Part shown: positions 1 through 7,989 of the stretch, one piece after another
Position numbering within the stretch: position 1 is the stretch's first letter
Layout: the number at the start of each line of letters is the position of its first letter
From: Glycomyces amatae
GTDB taxonomy: Bacteria > Actinomycetota > Actinomycetes > Mycobacteriales > Micromonosporaceae
Assembly: GCF_020991375.1 (NCBI RefSeq)
Contig: NZ_JAJLQZ010000004.1
Span: 186,001 to 250,000, forward strand
DNA length: 64,000 bases
Direction: 5' to 3'
Program-made: the position numbers and the translations under genes
Notes under the pieces: generated by a model
What the model saw: the letters and a program-made list of their open reading frames with translations, nothing else
Told to the model about the DNA's origin: nothing
Databases searched by the model: none

Positions 1-1331
1 CCGCCTCCAACGACAAGCTCTTCACCACCGCCGCCGCGCTCGAGCAGCTCGGCGGCGACTTCACCTACGCCACCGAGGTCACCGGCGACCGCCCCGTGGA
101 CGGCGTCGTCGCCGGCGACCTCTACCTGCGCGGCGCCGGCGACCCCACGATCCTCGAGGCCGACTACGACCGCCTCGCCGAGGACCTCGCCGACCTCGGC
201 GTGTCCACGATCGACGGTGACCTGGTCGCCGACGACACCGCGTTCGACGCGGTCCGCTCCGGCGCCGAATGGGGCTGGTCCGACCTCCAGTACGTCTACG
301 CCGCCGAGATCTCCGCGCTCACCGTCGCCTCCGGCGACGACTACAACGCCGGCTCGGTCCGGGTGTACATCGAGCCCGGCGCCGCCGAGGGCGACGCCGC
401 GACGGTCGAGATGGTCCCCGCGAACGACTACGTCGAGATCGTCAACACCGCGACGACCGGCGCGAGCACGAGCATCAGCGTCAACCGCGACCCCCACGAC
501 AACGTCATCCGCGTCAGCGGCACCGTCGCGGCGGGCGGCGACGGCACCTACGCCACCCGCTCGGTCATCGAGCCCACCCAGCTCGTCGCCGACGTCTTCG
601 CCGACTCGCTCGCCGACGCCGGGATCACCCTGAACGGCGACCTCCGCTTCGGCGAGGCCACCCCGCAGGGCGGCGAGCTCCTCGCCTCCCACGAGTCCGC
701 GCCGCTGTCGGAGCTCACCGCCGACGTCCTCAAGCCCTCCAACGCCTCCATGGCCGAGGCGCTGTTCAAGACCCTCGGCTACCACGACAGCGGGCAGGGC
801 ACCTTCGCCTCCGGCAAGGCCGCCGTCTACGACGCCCTGCGGCCCTACGGCGTCGACGACGGCCCGGTCCGGATCGCCGACGGCTCCGGCATCTCCCGGC
901 ACAACATGCTCACCGCCGGCACGATCACCGACCTCCTGTCGGGCGTGAAGGACGCGTCCTGGTTCGGCACCTGGTACGACGCGCTCCCGATCGCCTGCGA
1001 GGACGGCACGCTCGCGAGCCGCATGTGCGGCACGCCCGCCGAGGGCAACGCGCGCGCCAAGACCGGGTCGATGACCAGCGTGTCGGCCCTGTCCGGGTAC
1101 GTCACCGACGCCGACGGGCGCGAGCTCGTCTTCGGCGTGGTCTTCAACGACTTCCTGTACTCCACGGTCAAGGACATCGAGGACAAGATCGCCGCCGCCC
1201 TCGCCGGGTACAGCGCCTCCTCGACCGAGGCCGAGATCACGACGTTCGCGAACGTCGAGGAGATCGACATGCCCGAGGAGGACCCGAACGACCGCCTCGA
1301 GTGCAGCTGGGTCGAGCCGAGCGTCTGCTGA
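1..1331 (+). CDS. dacB: D-alanyl-D-alanine carboxypeptidase/endopeptidase (PBP4, S13), 5' truncated
   Basis: Periplasmic/extracellular penicillin-binding protein of peptidase family S13, which trims or cleaves peptidoglycan stem peptides. The reading frame is open from base 3 and runs in from outside the window, so the signal peptide is missing. The first visible codons read ASNDKLFTTAAALEQLG, which contains the SxxK catalytic motif (Ser, Lys three residues on). The third motif is seen as AKTGS (KTG box) around base 1060. The second motif, normally SxN followed by xxAE, reads SNASMAEAL near base 738, so the canonical Asn position appears to be Ala. The C-terminus ends in a short acidic, Cys-containing tail. 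It converges on the DUF418 gene with a shared hairpin terminator between them. Family assignment is secure; the motif change is an observation that needs an alignment. Confidence 0.9.
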   Translation, partial: ASNDKLFTTAAALEQLGGDFTYATEVTGDRPVDGVVAGDLYLRGAGDPTILEADYDRLAEDLADLGVSTIDGDLVADDTAFDAVRSGAEWGWSDLQYVYAAEISALTVASGDDYNAGSVRVYIEPGAAEGDAATVEMVPANDYVEIVNTATTGASTSISVNRDPHDNVIRVSGTVAAGGDGTYATRSVIEPTQLVADVFADSLADAGITLNGDLRFGEATPQGGELLASHESAPLSELTADVLKPSNASMAEALFKTLGYHDSGQGTFASGKAAVYDALRPYGVDDGPVRIADGSGISRHNMLTAGTITDLLSGVKDASWFGTWYDALPIACEDGTLASRMCGTPAEGNARAKTGSMTSVSALSGYVTDADGRELVFGVVFNDFLYSTVKDIEDKIAAALAGYSASSTEAEITTFANVEEIDMPEEDPNDRLECSWVEPSVC

Positions 1332-1353
1332 CGCCCTGAGCGGCAACCGCACT

Positions 1354-1388
1354 CGAAGGGCCCGGACGCGCCGCGTCCGGGCCCTTCG
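1354..1388. terminator. bidirectional hairpin between dacB and the DUF418 gene
   Basis: Perfect 17-base inverted repeat (left arm 1354-1370, right arm 1372-1388) of very high GC content lying 23 bases after the dacB stop and 17 bases from the stop of the convergent gene. No T tract follows, as is usual for actinobacterial terminators. Confidence 0.8.
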
Positions 1389-1404
1389 CGTTCTCGAGGC
1401 GCTC

Positions 1405-2571
1405 CTAGGCGCGGCCGTAGGTGAGGCGCCGCAGCAGCACCTCGAACGGGCCGCGCGCCCCGGCCCGGGCCATCCAGGCCGCGAGGACCACCGTGGCGGC
1501 CCAGACGAGCACCGCGACCCCGGAGGCCGCCGCGTCGCCCAGCCGCGTCCCCAGGCCCCCGGCCGGCGGCGTGAACAGGGCGACGAACGCCACCGACTGG
1601 AGCAGGTAGCAGGTCAGTGACCGCTGCCCGCAGGCGGCGAGGGCGTTCGCGACCGGACCCGCGGCCCGGCCGGAGCGGGCGGCGGCCAGCGCGATGAGGG
1701 CCGCGTAGCCGAGGCCGGCGGCGAGCCCGGTGACGCTGTGGAGGACGTACACGGCGACGCCGTCCACGGCGCCCGGATGCCACAGCCGGGTGTCGGCGAA
1801 CATGAGCGGCAGGCCGCCGACCACGCCGATGCCGATGCCCCACAGGGCGGTCCGCCGCAGCAGCGGCAGGTGCGAGGAGGGCTCGTCGAGGACGCGGCGG
1901 CGGGCGGCCCAGATGCCGAGCGCGAAGGCCGGGAGGACGCTGACGATGTAGAACGAGGACGTCATCGCGCTCCATACCGAGAGCCGCATGAACACGGCCT
2001 CGAGCGGGTCCTCGACGATGGTCGGCATCGCGTTGGCGTGGCCCGCGGCCTCGGCGGAGGCGCCGAGGGCGGCCACGACGACGAGGTGCGCGGCGGCGGC
2101 GATCCAGGCGGTGCGCACCAGCACGCGGTCCCGGCTCCACAGCAGACCGGCGAAGACCAGCCCGATGAGGCCGTAGGCGGCGAGGATGTCGCCGAAGAAC
2201 AGCAGGAGCGCGTGACTGAAGCCGAAGGCGAGGAGCCAGGCGCTGCGGCGGCGCACGAGCCGCTTCACCAGCCGCGGCTCCACGCCGGCGCGCAGGCGCC
2301 GGTCGGCGAGGCGGGCGAGGCCGTACCCGAAGAGCGCGGCGAACATCGGCAGGGCCCGGCCGTCGACGAAGAGGACCTGGATCCCGGCGACGACCCGGTC
2401 GAGCGCGGTGCCGTCGACGGCGTAGCCGCGGAAGCCCGTGGTCTCGTGCGCGAGGAACATGTGCGCGTGGGCGAGCGCGATGAGCAGGAGCATGAGGCCC
2501 CTGGCCAGGTCGGGTGCGAGGGAGCGTTCGCGCAGCGGCGTGCTCATAATGGCGGGCGGGGCGAGTGACAT
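1405..2571 (-). CDS. DUF418 multi-pass membrane protein
   Basis: A 388-residue integral membrane protein. It has about ten hydrophobic segments, an N-terminal ARGLMLLLIALAHAHMF segment and the C-terminal GPFEVLLRRLTYG signature typical of the DUF418 domain. Members of this family are presumed transporters or acyltransferase-like membrane proteins, but no reaction is established. I chose the ATG at 2571 because GGAG lies five bases upstream on the minus strand; another ATG at 2547 lacks this. The frame stays open further upstream only because it runs through the promoter. It is divergent from a TetR gene with two palindromes in the gap, so TetR repression of this gene is the natural inference. 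Confidence 0.85.
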   Translation of the reverse strand: MSLAPPAIMSTPLRERSLAPDLARGLMLLLIALAHAHMFLAHETTGFRGYAVDGTALDRVVAGIQVLFVDGRALPMFAALFGYGLARLADRRLRAGVEPRLVKRLVRRRSAWLLAFGFSHALLLFFGDILAAYGLIGLVFAGLLWSRDRVLVRTAWIAAAAHLVVVAALGASAEAAGHANAMPTIVEDPLEAVFMRLSVWSAMTSSFYIVSVLPAFALGIWAARRRVLDEPSSHLPLLRRTALWGIGIGVVGGLPLMFADTRLWHPGAVDGVAVYVLHSVTGLAAGLGYAALIALAAARSGRAAGPVANALAACGQRSLTCYLLQSVAFVALFTPPAGGLGTRLGDAAASGVAVLVWAATVVLAAWMARAGARGPFEVLLRRLTYGRA

Positions 2572-2581
2572 CTCGTCTCCA

Positions 2582-2611
2582 AGTTTTAGGTACACGACTG
2601 TATCTAAAACT
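2582..2611. promoter_or_regulatory. TetR operator candidate 1 (30-base near-perfect palindrome)
   Basis: Arms of 13 bases (left AGTTTTAGGTACA, right at 2599-2611) separated by CGAC; 12 of 13 positions pair. It sits directly upstream of the DUF418 start and in the promoter region of the divergent TetR gene, and its core TACA-N4-TGTA recurs in the second box. Confidence 0.7.
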
Positions 2612-2614
2612 TTA

Positions 2615-2632
2615 AGATACACGATTGTAGCT
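2615..2632. promoter_or_regulatory. TetR operator candidate 2
   Basis: Second copy of the TACA-N4-TGTA core: AGATACA, then CGAT, then TGTAGCT, with 6 of 7 arm positions paired. It lies 15 bases before the TetR start codon, suggesting autoregulation. Confidence 0.6.
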
Positions 2633-2647
2633 AATGACGGGGGTCCC

Positions 2648-3256
2648 ATGTCCGCAGAATCGACCGCGGGCCGCACGCGCCGGCGCGGCCAGGCGCTGCT
2701 CGACGCGATCTACACCGCCGCCGTCGAGGAGGCCGCCGACGCCGGGCCCGGACGGCTCACCATGGACGCCATCGCCAAACGCGCCGCCACCGCCCGCTCC
2801 ACCCTCTACCGCCGCTGGAACGACCCCCGCGACCTCCTCCTCGACGCCCTCGCCGCCCTCCACCCCGTCGAGCAGCCCGCCCCCGGCGCCGACGACCTCC
2901 GCGGCGACCTCATCGCCTCCCTGCGCCTCATGTGCGACTGGGCCTTCAGCCCCGCCGGGCGCGCCGTCATGGCCATCGTCGCCGACCCCGGCCGCGATCC
3001 CGCCGCCGTCGAGGCGCTCTACGAGCACGTCTTCGCCAAGCGCGGCGGCACCTTCACCCGGACCGTGCTGCTCCACTACGCCGAGCACGGCCGCATCGCC
3101 GAAGACCGCCTCACCCCCGTCGTGCTCGACATCGGCGAGGCCCTGGTCACCAAGCGGCTCATGGACACCGGCGCCGACCCCGGCGACGCCTACCTCGCCG
3201 CCGTCGTGGACCAGGCGATCCTCCCCGCCGTCGGCCTCGCCCCCGGGACCGCCTGA
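2648..3256 (+). CDS. TetR family transcriptional repressor
   Basis: A 202-residue one-domain repressor of the TetR/AcrR family. Residues 15-65 form the helix-turn-helix region, with the recognition segment reading RAATARSTLYRRWNDP. The C-terminal half is the variable ligand-binding and dimerisation domain, resembling TetR_C_11-type domains; the ligand is unknown. The ATG at 2648 follows a G-rich Shine-Dalgarno (GGGGG). The frame is open upstream through the operators, but an upstream start would place the operators inside the gene, so I rejected it. It is divergent from the DUF418 gene, which is the likely target. Confidence 0.88.
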   Translation: MSAESTAGRTRRRGQALLDAIYTAAVEEAADAGPGRLTMDAIAKRAATARSTLYRRWNDPRDLLLDALAALHPVEQPAPGADDLRGDLIASLRLMCDWAFSPAGRAVMAIVADPGRDPAAVEALYEHVFAKRGGTFTRTVLLHYAEHGRIAEDRLTPVVLDIGEALVTKRLMDTGADPGDAYLAAVVDQAILPAVGLAPGTA

Positions 3257-3351
3257 CACCGGCGGACACCGGGCGGCCGCGCCCGGTCACCCGCCGCGGT
3301 GAACCGTCCTGAAAGAGGGCGGTACGCCCGATCCCGTGGCACTCTTGACGG

Positions 3352-3723
3352 GTGATCGTCGCCGTGGGCATAGACGTAGTGGCAGTGGACCGCTTCGAGC
3401 GCGTGCTCGAACGCACCCCCCACGTGGCCGACAAGCTCTTCACCGAGGCCGAGCGCCGCGCCCCCGACGGGCGCGCCCGCCGCACCGAGTCCCTCGCCGC
3501 CCGCTTCGCCGCCAAGGAGGCCGTGGCCAAGGCCCTCGGCGCCCCCGGCGGGATGCACTGGGCCGACTGCGAAGTGCTCTCCCTGCCCGACGGGCGGCCC
3601 TCGCTCTCCATCACCGGATCGGTGGCCGCCGCCGCCGCACAGCGTGGCGTCTCCCGCTGGCACGTGTCGCTGTCGCATGATGGCGGTATCGCGACAGCGG
3701 TGGTGATCGCCGAGACGGCATGA
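3352..3723 (+). CDS. acpS: holo-[acyl-carrier-protein] synthase
   Basis: Transfers 4'-phosphopantetheine from CoA to the serine of acyl carrier protein, in the cytoplasm. At 123 residues it has the usual AcpS length. It starts at GTG and opens with the family motif [10 protein letters not shown], in which Asp8 is a magnesium ligand. The second motif reads [13 protein letters not shown] with Glu56 as the other metal ligand. HVSLSHD near the C-terminus is also typical. It is followed 28 bases later by nnrD, the conserved actinobacterial neighbour order, so the two are probably cotranscribed. Confidence 0.95.
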   Translation: MIVAVGIDVVAVDRFERVLERTPHVADKLFTEAERRAPDGRARRTESLAARFAAKEAVAKALGAPGGMHWADCEVLSLPDGRPSLSITGSVAAAAAQRGVSRWHVSLSHDGGIATAVVIAETA

Positions 3724-3751
3724 CGGCCTTCGCGGCCTGAGAGGGACAGCC

Positions 3752-5221
3752 ATGAACGGTGCCTGGTCAGCAGCGGCGGTCCGCCGCGCCGAAGCCCAGC
3801 TCATGTCCCTGCTCCCGCCGGGCGCGCTCATGCAGCGCGCCGCCGCCGGACTCGCCGCCGAGTGCGCCCGGATCCTGCGGCAGCGCGGACCCAAGAGCCG
3901 CAACCGGACCGCGATCGGCAGCGGCGTGTACGGCGCGACCGTGACCGTCCTGGCCGGACCCGGCGACAACGGCGGCGACGCCCTCTACGCCGCCGCCCTC
4001 CTCGCCCGCCGCGGCGCCCGCGTCTTCGCCGTCCCCGTCATGGGCGACCGCGTCCACCCGCTCGCCGCCGCCGCGCTCACCCGCGCCGGGGGCCGCCTCG
4101 TCGCCCGCCCGCCCGACCACTGCGACCTGCTCCTGGACGGCGTGCTCGGCATCGGCGGCCGGCCCGGCCTCCCCGGACGCGCCATGGACCAGCTGGCCCG
4201 CATCGAGGCCGGCACCGTCGTCGCCGTCGACGTGCCCTCCGGAGTGGACGTCGACACCGGCGCCGTCCCCGCCGGGGCCGTCACCGCCGACGTCACCGTC
4301 ACCTTCGGCGCGCGCAAGCCCTGCCACGTCCTCGGCCGCGCCTCGCTGCGCACCGGCCGGACCGTGCTCGTCGACATCGGACTCGGCCCGTACCTCGACC
4401 CGCACCCGGCGGTGCGCGTCGCGGAGGGGGCCGACATCGCCCGCTGGTGGCACGAGCCGGGACCCGAGGACGACAAGTACACCCGCGGCGTCGTCGGCGT
4501 CGCGGCCGGCTCCGAGCGCTACCCCGGCGCGGCCGTGCTCGCCACCGACGGGGCCCTCGCGGGCCCCACGGGGTACGTGCGCTACGCGGGCGCCGCCGCC
4601 GAGGCGGTGCGCCGGCGCCACCCCGAGGTCGTGTGCACCACGGCGGTCAAGGAGGCCGGGCGGGTCCAGGCCTGGCTGGCCGGGCCGGGCCTCGGCACCG
4701 ACGAGGCCGCGCTCGCCGAGCTGCGGGACGCGCTCGCCTCGCCCGCGCCGGTCGTCCTGGACGCCGACGCGCTGACGCTCATCGGGGAGTACCCGTCGGT
4801 GCTGACCCGGCGGGAGGCGCCGGTGGTGCTGACGCCGCACGACCGCGAGTACGAGCGGCTGTACGGCTCGGCGCCCAGCGAGGACCGCGCCGCCGCCGCG
4901 GCGGCGCTGGCGAAGCGGCTCAACTGCACGGTGCTGCTCAAGGGCCACCACACGGTGGTCGCCGGGTGCGACGGCGCGGTGTGGGCCAACCCGACCGGGC
5001 GCCCGCAGCTGGCGACGGCCGGAGCGGGGGACGTGCTCGCGGGGTTCATGGCCTCGCTGCTGGCCTCGGGGATGGACGAGGTGCGGGCGGCGGTGGCGGC
5101 GGCGTTCCTGCACGGCCGCGCGGCCGGGACCGCCGCCGCGGGCCACCGCACCGTGACGGCCTCCGACGTGGCCCGCGCCCTGCCCGGCGCGGTCGGCGCG
5201 GTGCTGTCGGCGCACGGTTAA
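3752..5221 (+). CDS. nnrD: bifunctional NAD(P)HX epimerase / ADP-dependent NAD(P)HX dehydratase
   Basis: Repairs hydrated NADH and NADPH. The 489-residue protein has the two expected halves. Residues 1 to about 215 are the YjeF_N epimerase, with GPGDNGGDALYAA at about 69-81. Residues 220-489 are the ribokinase-like ADP-dependent dehydratase, with the terminal ATAGAGDVLAGF motif near residue 420. The ATG at 3752 follows AGAGGGAC. In many actinomycetes alanine racemase comes next, but here a gene-poor region follows instead. Confidence 0.94.
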   Translation: MNGAWSAAAVRRAEAQLMSLLPPGALMQRAAAGLAAECARILRQRGPKSRNRTAIGSGVYGATVTVLAGPGDNGGDALYAAALLARRGARVFAVPVMGDRVHPLAAAALTRAGGRLVARPPDHCDLLLDGVLGIGGRPGLPGRAMDQLARIEAGTVVAVDVPSGVDVDTGAVPAGAVTADVTVTFGARKPCHVLGRASLRTGRTVLVDIGLGPYLDPHPAVRVAEGADIARWWHEPGPEDDKYTRGVVGVAAGSERYPGAAVLATDGALAGPTGYVRYAGAAAEAVRRRHPEVVCTTAVKEAGRVQAWLAGPGLGTDEAALAELRDALASPAPVVLDADALTLIGEYPSVLTRREAPVVLTPHDREYERLYGSAPSEDRAAAAAALAKRLNCTVLLKGHHTVVAGCDGAVWANPTGRPQLATAGAGDVLAGFMASLLASGMDEVRAAVAAAFLHGRAAGTAAAGHRTVTASDVARALPGAVGAVLSAHG

Positions 5222-5239
5222 GAGCGATGCCGTTCGGTT

Positions 5240-5600
5240 AGGGGAGTCGGTCGCCGGTAGGTCGCCGGGGCCGGGTCGATCCTCGATTAGGGCTCGAGCA
5301 ATCAGCGACGGTGTGGAGCACAGGGTTTGGGTGCATCGCCGAGGCCGGGTCGGTGCGCGGGTGGGGTTCCGGCGGCGACGGGGCCGTGGAGGCCGGGGCC
5401 GGGGTGCGTCGCCGGGGTCGGGCTGGTGCGCGGGTCAGGTTCGGGCGGGCGGCGACGGAGGCGTGGAGGCCGGGCTGGGGCGGGCTGCCGGGGCCGGGCG
5501 GGTTCTCGAGTGGGGTTCAGGCCATCAGCGACGGTGTGGCGGAGTGGCCGGTCCTGGGTGGGCTGCCGGGGCCGGGGCGGTGTGGGTGGCGCCGGGAACG
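5240..5600. repeat. degenerate GC-rich tandem repeats, about 75-80 bases per unit
   Basis: Four to five imperfect units can be aligned by eye. The clearest anchors are the 16-base string ATCAGCGACGGTGTGG at 5301-5316 and again at 5524-5539 (223 bases apart, about three units), two copies of a GTGCGCGGGT element, and two copies of CTGCCGGGGCCGGG. The repeats lie downstream of nnrD and overlap the 3' end of a small minus-strand ORF. Confidence 0.5.
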
Positions 5601-5834
5601 GGCGGGCGCTCCGGTGGTGGTGGCGATGGTGTCGGTGAGTGCCGGTGCGGTGGCGGCTCGGCCGGTCGTCGATAGTGCGGCATGGCCGGTGCCGGTCGCC
5701 ACCGCGGTAGCGGTGGTGGGGTCGGTGGCTGCCGGGTTCGTCGCAGCGGCCTGCCGCCGGGCGGCCTGTCGCCGGGCGGCCTGGTGCGCGGTACGTGCCG
5801 CAGGAGTGCTCGCACAGAGTATCGTCGTGGTCAT
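5517..5834 (-). CDS. small protein of unknown function, Ala/Thr/Arg/Pro-rich
   Basis: A 105-residue ORF that I do not recognise. The reason to take it seriously is its start: the ATG at 5834 is preceded on the minus strand by GGAAGGAGGTGAA, a full anti-16S match with about ten bases of spacing. The protein begins MTTTILCASTPAART, contains the internal duplication AARRQAARRQAA, and is low in complexity throughout with no membrane segment. The 3' third overlaps the tandem repeat. It could be a genuine small protein, a RiPP-like precursor, or the remnant of a larger gene; nothing nearby supports a particular choice. Confidence 0.35.
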   Translation of the reverse strand: MTTTILCASTPAARTAHQAARRQAARRQAAATNPAATDPTTATAVATGTGHAALSTTGRAATAPALTDTIATTTGAPARSRRHPHRPGPGSPPRTGHSATPSLMA

Positions 5835-7025
5835 GGTGGGTTCACCTCCTTCCAAAGGCGTGGTCGCGGGCACGCGGTCGTGAGCGTGCTGCTCGGTGGG
5901 GTCGCTGGGCAGTGCCGTCTCGCAGCGGGGTCTCATAGCGCCGCAGTAGATACCGGTTCCGCCGGTTCTCCCTGGCGTGCCGGACGATCATCGTCCTGTC
6001 GGGCCTGCCGGTCTTGTTCCTCCGGTTCGTCCTGTCCTTTCTGGTGGTGGTGGTCGGGTGGGTGTGCTGGATACGTGTGGGGGTGTGTGCGGGACTCCGA
6101 CTGTGCTGGCCGGCGGTACCTCCTCAAGGAGGCCGCGCTCCCGTCACATGCCCGTAGACCGCGGTGACGGTGGTACCAGCGCAGGACCGGAACGCGGGAC
6201 GAGCAACCCCCGTCCTCTATTGCGGGGGCGGTCCCGACACCAGTGGGCGGTACGAGCGGCCAGAGGCTGTCGTAGTCTGCATTAAGTGAACACATCTCGT
6301 TCGCTTGCACTGATTCCGTAACCCTGTACGTACCCCAATTCTCCTCCCATCAGCCTCCTGGCGGCAACACCCACATGGGTAGAGAACCCTCATGTTTCCA
6401 CCGGTGCCCCTGCGCCGCAACGATATCCACACCCCACACCGACGCCCCGCCCGCCCGGCCCACACCGGCCCCCGGGCCCGCCAACGGACACCGGCCCCGC
6501 ACACACCGCTTCGTCGCCGCCGCCCTGACCACCACCTCCGCACCACCGGCAACCCACCAACCCACCTCCGGTGCCGTCCTGCCTTCTCGTCGCCGCCGCT
6601 TGAAGCCGGCCTGACCTCCTACCGGCACCGACTCCAAGCCCATGACTCCGGCCACGGCGACTCCGCAGACCGGCCCGTACCCGTGGCGGCCCCCACCAGC
6701 GATCACCTCCCCGAACACCCGCCACCCGCGCCGACGCCGACGCCCTGACTGAACGGCACTGCGGCCAAGTGCGGGCGGGTCCGCGGAACGGATCATGGAC
6801 GCTCAGAGCATCGACCGTCCACCAACCCCCGGCCGCCAGGAGAGGGAAGGGCACTGTCGCGCCGCTCGATCCTTCCGCCGGGGCCCGACGGGAATCGGGC
6901 CTCCGGCGCCCTCTCGGCGGGAATGCCACCCGAACGTGGGCCTCCCGGCTCCACCGGGATCCGTGCGCTGACCGTATCTCCTCGGTGACACCGGACGTCC
7001 CCGCCGCTCGGTGCTCAGAGTCCGC
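5835..7025. other. 1.2 kb without a recognisable gene
   Basis: Several open frames cross this stretch on both strands (for example 6392-6748 plus and 6217-6393 minus), but none has a convincing ribosome-binding site, a domain or a complex composition. The minus-strand frame at 6393 uses TTA and AGA codons that are rare in the neighbouring genes. A short perfect hairpin (CCTCCT, CA, AGGAGG) lies near 6119-6132. The base composition is less GC-biased than in adjacent genes, so this may be a decayed or imported segment. Confidence 0.4.
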
Positions 7026-7616
7026 TCACCAGTCCTCGCCCGCGCGCTTGATCCGCGACGGGGCCAGGCCGGTCTCGTCGAGCAGGTAGGTCCGCATGGC
7101 CTCCAGGCCCGGCGAGTACACGTGCAGGCTCACCGCCGGCGCGTCCGAGTCGTTGCGCATCGCGTGCACCGTGCGGTCGTCGACGACCGAGACCTCCCCG
7201 GCCGCCAGCGGCTTGCGCCGCAGCCCCGGGAAGTCGCCCGGCCGCACCGTGTACTCGGTGAGCAGCCCCGACACGACCGCCACGGCCGCCGCCGCGGGCA
7301 GCGCGACGCCCCCGTGGTCGTGCAGGTCGGTGCCCTGCCCCGGCAGCCACGCCAGGAGCCAGGCCTCGTGGCCGGGCCCGGCCAGCACCCGGCGGGCCCA
7401 CCGGCTGCCCTTCGTGAAGCGCGGGCGCAGCGTCAGGTTGGCGGCGTAGCAGCCCGCGAGGGCCGCCAGCCGCTCGCCGCCGAGAACGGCACTGTCGCGG
7501 ACGGCGCTGTCGTGGACGGCACCGCTGTGGGCGGCACCGCCGAGAACGGCGCCGGCGGGAGCGGAATCGAGGAGGCGGGCCGCCGGAGACGGCGCGGCCG
7601 TGGTGATGATGCTCAT
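7026..7616 (-). CDS. cysteine dioxygenase family protein
   Basis: A 196-residue cupin enzyme of the bacterial cysteine dioxygenase type, oxidising L-cysteine (or a related thiol) to the sulfinate with a mononuclear iron. The metal-binding motif is seen as WLPGQGTDLHDHGG around the middle, with the third His in the later TVHAMRNDSDAPAVSLHVY segment. I chose the ATG at 7616; upstream codons run into the promoter, and the ribosome site is weak. Near the N-terminus a stretch of Ala/Val/Asp/Ser residues is encoded by imperfect 12-base tandem repeats (roughly 7490-7560), which looks like a recent low-complexity expansion. Substrate specificity cannot be told from sequence. Confidence 0.82.
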   Translation of the reverse strand: MSIITTAAPSPAARLLDSAPAGAVLGGAAHSGAVHDSAVRDSAVLGGERLAALAGCYAANLTLRPRFTKGSRWARRVLAGPGHEAWLLAWLPGQGTDLHDHGGVALPAAAAVAVVSGLLTEYTVRPGDFPGLRRKPLAAGEVSVVDDRTVHAMRNDSDAPAVSLHVYSPGLEAMRTYLLDETGLAPSRIKRAGEDW

Positions 7617-7989
7617 CGAGCGGAAGACCTTCGGTGTGTCGGAACGGTTGTCGGAACTGGGCGCGCCGAGCGGCGACGAGCAGCTCAGCGCTGGTGACAG
7701 CGGCGACAAGGACACGACGTGAAGGCCATACGCCGCATGATACCAATTCACAGGCAACTCACAGCGGCGACACACCTTCGGTGGAACGCTCGCTACGCTG
7801 CGAATTTGTCACGGCCGGGGTCTTCCCGAGCCCCATCCGGCGCGCTAGGCTCATGTTCGGCCTCCCGGCACCCCGGGTCCGCGCGCCTCCCCGGTGATCT
7901 CGCGGACCTCCGCCCGCCGAGGGGCCCCGCGCCCGAACGCAGCGCAGTGTGCACCCCGACCTCCCGGAATCCGAAGGAGCACCCTCCTC

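Noticed and set aside
5933-6310. Minus-strand ORF upstream of the small gene at 5834
   Set aside because: Poor start context and His/Gln/Arg-rich low-complexity product; more likely a leader or chance frame.
6375-6748. Plus-strand small ORFs at 6375 and 6392, Pro/His/Arg-rich
   Set aside because: No usable ribosome site, no -10 element at leaderless distance and no complex sequence; not enough to call a gene.
7800-7989. c-di-AMP riboswitch upstream of the first NlpC/P60 gene
   Set aside because: I looked for the GGTGAATC, GTAGGGCGAC and AACCCGGTAGGC landmarks and found none; the leader is too short and different.
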